From Chitinophagales bacterium (GTDB lineage: Bacteria > Bacteroidota > Bacteroidia > Chitinophagales > Chitinophagaceae): a stretch of 64,000 bases of DNA. Of this stretch, positions 44,146-52,012 are shown piece after piece (the stretch's first letter is position 1; each line of letters starts with the position of its first letter). Under the pieces are notes generated by a model. It searched no databases and had not been told where the DNA came from. It worked only from the letters and a program-made list of their open reading frames with translations. The stretch is taken from positions 124,001 through 188,000 of the forward strand of contig JACJXQ010000008.1 in NCBI GenBank assembly GCA_020636495.1, written 5' to 3'. The position numbers were made by a program, and so were the translations under genes.

Positions 44146-45288
44146 ATGAAAGAATGTCTTTACGGCCTGTGTATTTTAGCATTAATACTAAGTAGTTGCA
44201 AGAATGATGTAACAAGTATCAGATCAAAAATTTTAAAAATAGACTCTGTTACATTTGATGATGTACCATATAACACGTTGTCTTGCTACGATAATCCTGT
44301 TTTGAATGGAGAACGGTCGATCGCGATTAACAACTCAAAAAACAAGAGTATTGTATTATTCAACAATACAGGCGCAAATCTTGTAACAATCAGTTATGCA
44401 AACATAAAGGGGTTATCTGAGTCATATTTGCGCTGTTTTGACTTGGTAAATTATGATAGTATTTTTTTGCAATTCAATGATCAGATAGCAATAATAGACA
44501 GCAGCGGTAACCTGAAGTATGCGTTCTCAATTAATCAACTTAATACACCAGATGATACGATTGTAATTGGAAACATAGGAGGGGTAGGCAAAATTAATTG
44601 GTCAGAGTATTTACGAAAATTATTTGTTGGTCAATATCCTTATACAATAAGCAATGACAACCCTGATTATTATAAGATACCTGTAATTGCTACATGGGAT
44701 ATTCAGAACAATAGGTTGGATGAAATACCGGTATATTACCCGGACATGTATCTAAAGGATTACTATGGAGATGCATCATATTGTTTTAATGAGCAAGCAA
44801 ACGATGATATTATAACAGGTTTTTTAGGGTCTACTGATTTAGAAATATATAATATCAAAACTCAAAAAACAGCTCATATTACCCATCAAAAAAGTAGATA
44901 TGATACTCTGGCTATCAGTTCGCTGAACCAGAACTATAAAGGGCAAATGGATAAAATATTTGAACATTTAACAATAAGCCCTTTGTATACAAACATAGTT
45001 TACGACCCATACAATGATGGATTCTACCGCTTTTTTGTCACCGGTGTTAAGTTAAAGAATGAAGATGGCACCTATAATGGATATTTTGATAAAGATTATG
45101 TTTTAATGCTGTTTGACAAAGATTTTAACCTTCAGGACGAAGTATTTCTCGGAAAGAGTTATCTGACGTATTATTCTTTTATTATGCCGGATGGACTATA
45201 TATCATGACCAATAAACATACAAAATCAAAAAATGAAAATAGATCGTCTTTTACCTTCAATATTTTTAAGCCTGTATCTACTAAGTAG
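44146..45288 (+). CDS. Lipoprotein, DUF4221-like
   Basis: A 380-residue protein with a lipoprotein signal (LILSSC, Cys at residue 18). The mature chain looks like a beta-propeller: repeated strands such as KSIVLFNNTGANLVTISY, QIAIIDSSGNLKYAFS and YVLMLFDKDFNLQDEVFLG. Length and style fit the DUF4221 family of Bacteroidota lipoproteins, though this is not certain. Its C-terminal 56 bp overlap the start of the next lipoprotein gene, so translation is probably coupled. The GC content is lower than average for the window. Confidence 0.65.
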   Translation: MKECLYGLCILALILSSCKNDVTSIRSKILKIDSVTFDDVPYNTLSCYDNPVLNGERSIAINNSKNKSIVLFNNTGANLVTISYANIKGLSESYLRCFDLVNYDSIFLQFNDQIAIIDSSGNLKYAFSINQLNTPDDTIVIGNIGGVGKINWSEYLRKLFVGQYPYTISNDNPDYYKIPVIATWDIQNNRLDEIPVYYPDMYLKDYYGDASYCFNEQANDDIITGFLGSTDLEIYNIKTQKTAHITHQKSRYDTLAISSLNQNYKGQMDKIFEHLTISPLYTNIVYDPYNDGFYRFFVTGVKLKNEDGTYNGYFDKDYVLMLFDKDFNLQDEVFLGKSYLTYYSFIMPDGLYIMTNKHTKSKNENRSSFTFNIFKPVSTK

Positions 45289-45685
45289 TTGTAATGAACG
45301 AGTTGAAGAGACAACCTCTCCATTAGAGGATAATTATGAACAGAGAATAGTTAACACAAATAGATTACTGCAAGATTATCATATTGCTTTAAATGCTGAT
45401 AGTGCGACTATATACATTATCCAGGTTGAAAAATGTAACGTATGTAATGAAACCAGTTTTGCAAATATTAAAGCTGATGCACAAAAAAATTTGAACAAAA
45501 AAGTGTTTATTTTATCAGACACAAGTAATTCTATACAAGCTCATATTCAGCAAGATATTTGTAAGGAAAATTGCACTATAGTTACAGATGACATGAAAAA
45601 AATTCCAAGGTATGGGCTTTCCCTGATGAGAAATATTAAGATAGCATATGTAAATAACACAATCTACTTTTGGGAATTCTTATGA
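45233..45685 (+). CDS. Cysteine-containing lipoprotein, possibly thioredoxin-like
   Basis: A 150-residue protein. The lipobox YLLSSC (Cys at residue 20) marks a lipoprotein. The mature part has IYIIQVEKCNVCNETSF, a CxxC motif after a beta strand, and a second Cys pair (ICKENC). This could be a small thiol-redox or metal-binding domain. The gene begins inside the previous one (56-bp overlap), which supports a functional pair. A thioredoxin fold is inferred only from strand-CxxC-helix order. Confidence 0.6.
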   Translation: MKIDRLLPSIFLSLYLLSSCNERVEETTSPLEDNYEQRIVNTNRLLQDYHIALNADSATIYIIQVEKCNVCNETSFANIKADAQKNLNKKVFILSDTSNSIQAHIQQDICKENCTIVTDDMKKIPRYGLSLMRNIKIAYVNNTIYFWEFL

Positions 45686-45810
45686 TACTAATCAATACCC
45701 TACTCGTCCTCGCTTGCAACTAGGATGTAACGACACAGCGATTGTATCGCTACACTCGCACATCCTGAAAATTTTATCATCCTTTAATCCTGATTCAGAC
45801 AAAAATTACG

Positions 45811-45818
45811 TATATTTG
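45811..45818 (+). promoter_or_regulatory. -7 promoter box of a candidate small RNA
   Basis: TATATTTG is a perfect TAnnTTTG box. No good -33 TTTG is present 20 bp upstream, only TTTA slightly further away. Transcription would start near 45824. Confidence 0.45.
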
Positions 45819-45823
45819 TTGTA

Positions 45824-45951
45824 GTAAATTCGAATGCTTTTATGGAAATCCCGCCCATGCGGGATAGTATAATAATAAACCAAAACCATGTACCCACCAC
45901 CATACCAAAGCCATTCAGTAAGCGTCAGTCCCGCACATGCGGGGCTTTTTT
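45824..45951 (+). ncRNA. Candidate small RNA, about 125 nt
   Basis: Between the -7 box at 45811 and a terminator ending at about 45951, the sequence has a first hairpin (ATCCCGC / GCGGGAT, 45848-45865) and an A/C-rich single-stranded stretch (CCAAAACCATGTACCC). It ends in a terminator hairpin with nearly the same CCCGC / GCGGG stem. The layout suits a trans-acting small RNA, or an attenuator with two alternative pairings, since either left arm can pair with either right arm. A peptide beginning MYPPPYQSH could be read across it but has no known match. Confidence 0.45.
45927..45951 (+). terminator. Rho-independent terminator of the candidate small RNA
   Basis: AGTCCCGC-ACAT-GCGGGGCT forms an 8-bp stem with one G-T pair, followed by T5-6. 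Confidence 0.75.
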
Positions 45952-45958
45952 ATGAGTT

Positions 45959-46085
45959 GTTAAGTACAACACGTTTACCATTTTACTTAACATTACTTAA
46001 CAGTTTTTGGCTAATACATTATTTATCAATCAGTTACAAAATATCAATATTGCCTTTAGTTAAACCCCGTTTTGCACTACTTAAC
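45959..46085. repeat. Cluster of ACTTAAC heptamers
   Basis: ACTTAAC occurs as a pair at 45985-46001 with 10-bp spacing, singly at 46079-46085, and inverted (GTTAAGT) at 45959-45965, where it is framed by GTTGT...ACAAC. The pair is identical to that at 12789-12805. Upstream of korA, these look like regulator sites. Confidence 0.45.
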
Positions 46086-46235
46086 ATTTTAGTGTCAGCG
46101 GGCTGGCTAACTCAAAAAACGACCACCCATCACCTGGCAAATGGCACATCAAACCATATAACTTATTTTAGGGTTTTCACTTTTTACTTTTCACTTATAT
46201 ATGACCTATATCATAGCACAGAACCCCAAAATGCC

Positions 46236-46243
46236 TAACTTTG
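46236..46243 (+). promoter_or_regulatory. -7 promoter box of korA-like gene
   Basis: TAACTTTG (TAnnTTTG) lies 16 bases before the start codon at 46260. No clear -33 element is seen. Confidence 0.5.
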
Positions 46244-46259
46244 CAACCCATTTAATATT

Positions 46260-48110
46260 ATGTCAGTATCTACACAGGTTATAGAAGAAGTAGTGATCAA
46301 GTTTGCCGGCGATAGCGGCGACGGGATGCAGTTGACCGGTACACAGTTTACCAATAATACCGCGCTGGCAGGCAGCGACCTGTCTACCTTCCCGGATTTC
46401 CCGGCCGAGATACGCGCCCCGCAGGGCACGTTGCCCGGTGTCAGCGGTTTCCAGCTGCGCTTCTCCAGCAACGAGGTGTACACCCCCGGCGATAGCTGCG
46501 ATGTACTGGTAGTGATGAATGCCGCCGCACTGAAGGTGAACCTGCCCCAACTGAAAAAAGGCGGTATCATCATCGCTAATACTGATGGTTTTGATGCCAA
46601 GAACCTGAGGCTGGCCAACTACCCCGACGGCGCCAACCCGATAGAAGACCCGGATGCACTGCACGGCTACCACCTGTATAAGATAGATATTGCCAAACTG
46701 ACACGCGAAGCACTGAAAGATATAGCCCTGGGCACAAAAGAAAAAGACCGTGCCAAGAATATGTTCGTGCTGGGCTTCCTGTACTGGCTCTACAACAGGA
46801 ATATGGATAACACCATCACCTTCCTGAAAGAGAAATTCGGCAAAAAAGAAGATATACTGCAAAGTAACCTGCTGGCGCTACAGGCCGGTTACAATTATGG
46901 TGATACAATTGAGGCTTTTACTACCCGCTATAAGGTAGAGAAGGCTAAAATGTCCGCAGGTACTTACCGCGGCATCACAGGTAATACTGCCCTTGCTTAC
47001 GGCATAATAGCCGCAGGACAAAAGTCAGGCTTACCTATATTTCTGGGCACCTACCCCATCACACCTGCCTCTGACATACTGCATGAACTGGCAAGGCATA
47101 AAACTTTTGGCATACGTACTTTCCAGGCCGAGGATGAGATAGCGGGCATATCGGCAGCCATAGGCGCCTCTTATGGCGGCAGCCTGGGTGTGACCACCTC
47201 ATCAGGCCCCGGTATAGCATTGAAAACAGAAGCAATGGGACTGGCGGTAATGCTGGAGATACCCCTGCTGATAGTGAATATACAACGTGGCGGCCCTTCA
47301 ACTGGCCTGCCCACCAAAACAGAGCAGAGCGACCTCTTGCAGGCATACTACGGCCGTAATGGTGAATGCCCCATGCCGATAGTGGCTGCTTCTACGCCCG
47401 CAGATTGTTTTGATGCCGTGTATGAAGCTGTAAGGATATCCGTACAGCACATGACACCTGTCATGCTGCTGAGCGATGGTTACATTGCCAATGGCGCAGA
47501 GCCGTGGAAATTCCCGCAAAGTGCAGACCTGAAGCCTATTGAAGTGCGCTTTAAGAAAGGCCTGGACGATGGCGAAGACCAGTTCTTGCCCTACAAAAGG
47601 GACGAGAAGCTGGTACGCGCCTGGGCTGTACCTGGTACTCCCGGCCTGGAACACCGCATAGGCGGACTGGAGAAAGAAGACATCACGGGTAATGTGTCGT
47701 ACGACACCGAGAACCACCAGCATATGGTAAAACTGCGCGAAGAAAAGGTAGAGCGCATTGCCGATTATATTCCGCTGCAAACATTGGATAGTGGCCCTGA
47801 AAAAGGAGATGTACTGGTACTGGGCTGGGGTTCTACATACGGTGCTATAAAAAGTGCTACAAAAGAACTACAGAACAAGGGCGTATCGGTTGCACATGCG
47901 CACCTGCGTCATATGCGCCCGTTCCCCAAAAACCTGGGCGAGATAATAGGCAACTACAAAAAGGTATTGATACCGGAAATAAACAATGGTCAGTTAATAA
48001 AGATCATCCGCGATAAATACCTGGTAGATGCCAAAGGATATAATAAAATTAAAGGCGTTCCTATCACCCGCGCCGAGCTGGTAGACGCTATTGAGCAACT
48101 GCTGGATTAA
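46260..48110 (+). CDS. korA: 2-oxoacid:ferredoxin oxidoreductase, alpha (gamma-alpha fused) subunit
   Basis: A 616-residue protein of the 2-oxoglutarate/2-oxoacid:acceptor oxidoreductase alpha type. The first 190 residues are the gamma-like domain (VIKFAGDSGDGMQLTG, FPDFPAEIRAPQGT). The rest is the pyrimidine-binding alpha part (GITGNTALAYGIIAAGQKSG, YPITPASDILHEL, FQAEDEIAGISAAIGAS, TSSGPGIALKTEAMGLAV). With a thiamine-diphosphate beta subunit it would convert 2-oxoglutarate and CoA to succinyl-CoA with reduced ferredoxin. The beta subunit gene normally follows directly, but here the next gene is a convergent glycosyltransferase. KorA rather than another 2-oxoacid enzyme is the most common assignment for this length and domain order. 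Confidence 0.9.
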   Translation: MSVSTQVIEEVVIKFAGDSGDGMQLTGTQFTNNTALAGSDLSTFPDFPAEIRAPQGTLPGVSGFQLRFSSNEVYTPGDSCDVLVVMNAAALKVNLPQLKKGGIIIANTDGFDAKNLRLANYPDGANPIEDPDALHGYHLYKIDIAKLTREALKDIALGTKEKDRAKNMFVLGFLYWLYNRNMDNTITFLKEKFGKKEDILQSNLLALQAGYNYGDTIEAFTTRYKVEKAKMSAGTYRGITGNTALAYGIIAAGQKSGLPIFLGTYPITPASDILHELARHKTFGIRTFQAEDEIAGISAAIGASYGGSLGVTTSSGPGIALKTEAMGLAVMLEIPLLIVNIQRGGPSTGLPTKTEQSDLLQAYYGRNGECPMPIVAASTPADCFDAVYEAVRISVQHMTPVMLLSDGYIANGAEPWKFPQSADLKPIEVRFKKGLDDGEDQFLPYKRDEKLVRAWAVPGTPGLEHRIGGLEKEDITGNVSYDTENHQHMVKLREEKVERIADYIPLQTLDSGPEKGDVLVLGWGSTYGAIKSATKELQNKGVSVAHAHLRHMRPFPKNLGEIIGNYKKVLIPEINNGQLIKIIRDKYLVDAKGYNKIKGVPITRAELVDAIEQLLD

Positions 48111-48121
48111 GGGCACACTTC

Positions 48122-49084
48122 CTATTCATGGGAGGTATCGTCCTTATCTACAGATGTCTGGTTAACAACATACAACGGCCTGTCGCGTACGTTGTTCATG
48201 ATACGGCTGATATACTCTCCTATCACCCCCAGCGAAAGCAACTGAACGCCCCCCAGGAAGGTTATTGTAATAATGGTAGAGGCCCAACCCGGAACTGTAT
48301 GAGCATCAAAGAAGTAGCCGTACAGACCATATAATATCATGAGGAATGATATGGCGCACACTACAAAACCAAGCTTAGTTGCCAGTTTCAACGGGGCATC
48401 AGAGAAAGCAGTTATCCCGTTAAATGCCAGGCGTAACATCTTCTTAAACGGATAGTTGGTGGTGCCATATTTACGCTCATCGCGTTCAAAGGTCACAAAG
48501 CTGCTTTTGAAACCCAGCCAGGCTATTTGCCCGCGGATATACTTGTCGTACTCCTTCATCCGTTGCAGGTATACCAGCACATCGCGGCTGATCATCCTGT
48601 AGTCACCTACATCCAGGGGTATGTCAAAGCTCACGAGGCTGGCCATCAGGCGATAGAACCATTTGGCTGTAGCTCGTTTAAACAGGCTTTCCCCCTTACG
48701 TTTACTACGTTTGGCATATATTACTTTAAAGCCCTTCTGATACTCGCGATACATGTCTTCTATTAGTTCAGGCGGGTCTTGCAGGTCAGCGTCTATGGTC
48801 ACAATAGCATCCCCTGTAGAATGGTCCATTCCTGCCAGTATGGCTATCTGGTGGCCAAAATTCCGGGAGAAACTTACATATTGTACCCGGGGGTCTGCTT
48901 GTGCATGTTCTTTTATCTTCAGCAATGAATTATCCCTGCTGGAGTCGTTTACGAGGATGATCTCATAATCAGGAGTGATATGGCGAGCTGTATTGGTGAG
49001 CCTTTTTACCAGCTCATCTATAACCTGTTCCTCATTGTATATAGGAACAACTATTGATAGTTCTATGTTTTTCGACAAGTTCAT
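48122..49084 (-). CDS. Family 2 glycosyltransferase with C-terminal membrane helices
   Basis: A 320-residue protein. The GT2 domain covers residues about 8-230, with LSIVVPIYNEEQVIDEL and the metal-binding TIDADLQDPPE (DxD). Two membrane helices follow (FVVCAISFLMILYGLYGYFF and TIITITFLGGVQLLSLGVIG). This is the layout of polyprenyl-phosphate glycosyltransferases (DPM1/GtrB/ArnC type) that make undecaprenyl-phosphate sugars. The gene upstream on the same strand is a GT39-type transferase that would use such a donor, so the two form a likely donor-and-transfer pair. Confidence 0.9.
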   Translation of the reverse strand: MNLSKNIELSIVVPIYNEEQVIDELVKRLTNTARHITPDYEIILVNDSSRDNSLLKIKEHAQADPRVQYVSFSRNFGHQIAILAGMDHSTGDAIVTIDADLQDPPELIEDMYREYQKGFKVIYAKRSKRKGESLFKRATAKWFYRLMASLVSFDIPLDVGDYRMISRDVLVYLQRMKEYDKYIRGQIAWLGFKSSFVTFERDERKYGTTNYPFKKMLRLAFNGITAFSDAPLKLATKLGFVVCAISFLMILYGLYGYFFDAHTVPGWASTIITITFLGGVQLLSLGVIGEYISRIMNNVRDRPLYVVNQTSVDKDDTSHE

Positions 49085-49158
49085 GAATTACTATGTGCCC
49101 GGATAGACAGGTAATAATAGTCCCGCAATGATACAAAATATTAGATTATGCCCAATGT

Positions 49159-50619
49159 TTACTTCAGTGTGTCGGCTTCTGTTTCAGTCTTCTTCTTCCA
49201 TCCATTAATCTCGTATATTTTCACCCCATAGTGGTCATGTACCAACTCGCAGTCATACATATCCCTGATAACGGCTGCAGCTTCGTCAGTACGCACAATG
49301 GCATGCTCACCTTGTTTGAAGTCCTGAAAATTTTTGTATGATATTCCATCGCATACATGTTCATACCAAATTATGTCCTGCTGGTATTCACCATATACGA
49401 TCCCGGCTTTCCTAATATCTCTCTTACCTGCCATTCCTTCTTTGATATATTCGATTATTGCATTCAGACGGTCATATTTATTTACCTGTGGCTTCAGCAC
49501 ATTATTCAATATGTTATTATAGGCCAGTAAATAAACAATTACAGCAGATACGACCAGTATTATATACTTCTTGTCTTTGGGTTTGGGTACAGGTGTGAAA
49601 ATTGAATGCACTGCAATTGCTGCCAGCATTGATAAAAGCGGATAGGTCGGAATGACGTACCAAAACAATTTAGTTTCCGCAAATGATATGATGACCAGGA
49701 ACGACAAGGCTGCTACAGTCAGATAGGCTGCCAGGTTGCGTATTTCCTCACTTTTTGACCGTACTGACATATTCATACCCCAGGCATATAAGAGTAGCCA
49801 CATAGCTCCTGACTGGTATAGCCACATAAAGTAGAATTCAGCGGGTTCGCGGTGATTTTCCAGCACGCCAAAAAAGCGTCCGCCTAACTCATTTTGGGCA
49901 ACCGCTGCTAAATAGCCCGGATTGTGATATTCTCTCAGCAAGTAATATCCCGGTATGATAACAATAAAGAATACCAGCCCGGTATAGAAAGCCCATGAAG
50001 TAAGTATTCTAGGTAGTCTTTTATAGTATATGGCCAGAGCCAGCAAAGCCGGCATAAATATGAGCGCATGTATCCCTTTTGTAAGACAAGCCAGCGTTAA
50101 TGTTACTGCTGTCAGCAACAGGTATCGAGGTTTAAACTCTTTCAGATAGAGATAAAAATACAATATGTACATGGTGGTAAACATGGTCAGCAGCGCGTCA
50201 TAATCGCCTGTTCTGATGCCATGCAAACGAGTGTAACCCTCGGACACTATCAGAATAGCAGGTGCGGCTATTGCCAATAGTTTATTCTGAAAACGTTTCA
50301 CCAGGAACCAATACATGAACAGACATGTGATAACTGCGGCAATGGCAGAAGGGATACGTATTGCCAGTTCATTTATACCAAAAATTTTCAGTGATGCTAC
50401 CTGCAACCATATGAGCAGCGGTGGTTTTGTATTCCACATATCAGGCTGCCACATAAATGTTGTTACCCACCAATTACGGGTCTTAAACATTTCAAACGCG
50501 TTTACGGCAAGGCGAGACTCATCCCAGGTTTGTATAGCCAGCTCAGACAAATGCCCGAAAACAGGTAAGGCAATTATGAGTAAAACTATTAATGCCCCCC
50601 AGAGGTTTTTTAGGTTCAT
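49159..50619 (-). CDS. Family 39 (PMT/ArnT-type) membrane glycosyltransferase
   Basis: A 486-residue polytopic protein with about ten membrane spans. The first periplasmic loop has TWDESRLAVNAFEMF, where the conserved Asp-Glu pair of PMT/ArnT enzymes lies. A later loop has RLHGIRTGDYDALL, and AETKLFWYVIPTYPLLSML is close to the family's conserved K-x-x-x-Y-x-x-P pattern. The C-terminal 110 residues form a soluble periplasmic domain. Such enzymes move a sugar from a polyprenyl-phosphate donor to lipid A, glycan or protein. It is followed after 74 bp by the GT2 enzyme that could make the donor. Confidence 0.88.
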   Translation of the reverse strand: MNLKNLWGALIVLLIIALPVFGHLSELAIQTWDESRLAVNAFEMFKTRNWWVTTFMWQPDMWNTKPPLLIWLQVASLKIFGINELAIRIPSAIAAVITCLFMYWFLVKRFQNKLLAIAAPAILIVSEGYTRLHGIRTGDYDALLTMFTTMYILYFYLYLKEFKPRYLLLTAVTLTLACLTKGIHALIFMPALLALAIYYKRLPRILTSWAFYTGLVFFIVIIPGYYLLREYHNPGYLAAVAQNELGGRFFGVLENHREPAEFYFMWLYQSGAMWLLLYAWGMNMSVRSKSEEIRNLAAYLTVAALSFLVIISFAETKLFWYVIPTYPLLSMLAAIAVHSIFTPVPKPKDKKYIILVVSAVIVYLLAYNNILNNVLKPQVNKYDRLNAIIEYIKEGMAGKRDIRKAGIVYGEYQQDIIWYEHVCDGISYKNFQDFKQGEHAIVRTDEAAAVIRDMYDCELVHDHYGVKIYEINGWKKKTETEADTLK

Positions 50620-50692
50620 ATTATATAGTCTGTGAACAAAATATCAATATCCGGCGTTAAAACTATTCTATTATTTTAACATTGTAAACTTT

Positions 50693-52012
50693 ATGGATAA
50701 AGTAAATATTTTCTGGTTCAGGCGCGACTTAAGGTTGAATGATAATGCCGGCTTATATCATGCATTACGCAGCAACCACCCGGTAGTTCCGGTATTCATA
50801 TTTGACAAAAACATATTGAATGAGTTACAAGACCGGGCTGACAAACGTGTAAGCTTTATCTACCAATATATTGAGCAACTGCAAACCCAACTAAATGCCC
50901 TGGGGAGCACCTTGCATGTAATACACGCTACTCCGGAAGAGGCTTATCAGCAATTAATGTCAACTTATGATATTGCTACCGTATATACCAACCACGACTA
51001 TGAGCCATATGCAATAAAGAGAGATACCCTGATCGCCGATATGCTGACTGAAAAAGGCATCAGTTTCTATACTTACAAAGACCATGTTATTTTTGAAAAA
51101 GATGAAATAACCAAAGATGACGGCCAACCCTATACGGTATATACGCCGTACAGTAAAAAATGGAAAGCACAGCTGAATACATTTTACAAGAAGTCCTTTC
51201 CTACTGAAAAATATGACTATAACTACTACCGGCAAGATATTCGCCTTATTCTACCACTTGAGAAAATGGGGTTTAGCTGGAACGAACCGGAAGTTGTGAC
51301 ACCGGAGTTGGATGAATACATTGCCCGCGACTATCATCTTACACGCGACATACCTTCAGTTCATGGTACCACCAGGTTGAGTATACACCTTCGGTTTGGC
51401 ACAATAAGTATCCGACAATTGGTAAGGGAAAGCATTGCATTAAATGAAAAATTACTGAATGAGTTAATATGGCGTGACTTTTACCAGATGATACTCAGTC
51501 ATTTCCCACAGGTGGTGAATAACTCATTTAAAAAAGAATATGATCTAATAGAGTGGAGAAATGATAAGACTGAATTTGATAAATGGCGCAAAGGAGAAAC
51601 GGGATACCCGATCGTAGATGCCGGGATGAGAGAATTGAACGCAACCGGCTATATGCACAACCGTGTGCGCATGGTAGTTGCCAGCTTCCTGACCAAACAC
51701 CTGCTGATAGACTGGCGTTGGGGTGAAGCCTATTTTGCTGAAAAGTTACTGGACTATGACCTGGCGTCGAATAACGGAGGGTGGCAATGGGCGGCAGGTT
51801 GTGGTTGCGATGCTGCTCCTTATTTCAGGATATTCAACCCTTACCTGCAAACTAAGAAGTTTGACCCAGAGCTGAAATACATACGCAAATGGGTGCCCGA
51901 GTTTGAAGATTTCAGCTATCCTCAACCAATTGTGGATCATGAGCACGCTCGTAAAAGATGTCTTGAGGTATATAAAGCCGCTTTAAAAGATAAGATGAAA
52001 GAAATGCGCTAA
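50693..52012 (+). CDS. phrB: Deoxyribodipyrimidine photolyase / cryptochrome family
   Basis: The 439-residue protein has an N-terminal Rossmann antenna domain (NIFWFRRDLRLNDNAGL) and a C-terminal FAD domain. The latter shows GTTRLSIHLRFGTIS, NELIWRDFYQMIL, PIVDAGMRELNATGYMHNR, LIDWRWGEAYF, DYDLASNNGGWQWAAGCG and FRIFNPYLQTKKFDP. These include the Trp residues of the electron-transfer chain and the FAD-contacting Asn. It repairs UV-made cyclobutane pyrimidine dimers with blue light. Its stop codon overlaps that of the convergent hydrolase gene (CTAA shared at 52009-52012). Confidence 0.93.
   Translation: MDKVNIFWFRRDLRLNDNAGLYHALRSNHPVVPVFIFDKNILNELQDRADKRVSFIYQYIEQLQTQLNALGSTLHVIHATPEEAYQQLMSTYDIATVYTNHDYEPYAIKRDTLIADMLTEKGISFYTYKDHVIFEKDEITKDDGQPYTVYTPYSKKWKAQLNTFYKKSFPTEKYDYNYYRQDIRLILPLEKMGFSWNEPEVVTPELDEYIARDYHLTRDIPSVHGTTRLSIHLRFGTISIRQLVRESIALNEKLLNELIWRDFYQMILSHFPQVVNNSFKKEYDLIEWRNDKTEFDKWRKGETGYPIVDAGMRELNATGYMHNRVRMVVASFLTKHLLIDWRWGEAYFAEKLLDYDLASNNGGWQWAAGCGCDAAPYFRIFNPYLQTKKFDPELKYIRKWVPEFEDFSYPQPIVDHEHARKRCLEVYKAALKDKMKEMR

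Larger units (their letters stand above)
45686..46259. other. 574-bp non-coding region with small-RNA candidate and repeated heptamers
   Basis: No convincing protein gene. From left to right it holds an inverted repeat (AGGATGT at about 45722 and ACATCCT near 45765) enclosing AGCGAT-TGT-ATCGCT, a -7 box, two CCCGC/GCGGG hairpins, four ACTTAAC heptamers and the korA -7 box. These are listed separately. Confidence 0.6.

Noticed and set aside
45722..45772. Inverted repeat AGGATGT...ACATCCT as an insertion sequence end
   Set aside because: No transposase or target duplication is present; the inner AGCGAT/ATCGCT hairpin is too short to call a mobile element.
45888..46238. 116-codon frame beginning MYPPPYQSH
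   Set aside because: It runs straight through a terminator hairpin and the heptamer cluster, and its composition is not protein-like after the first 20 codons; a small RNA is the better reading.
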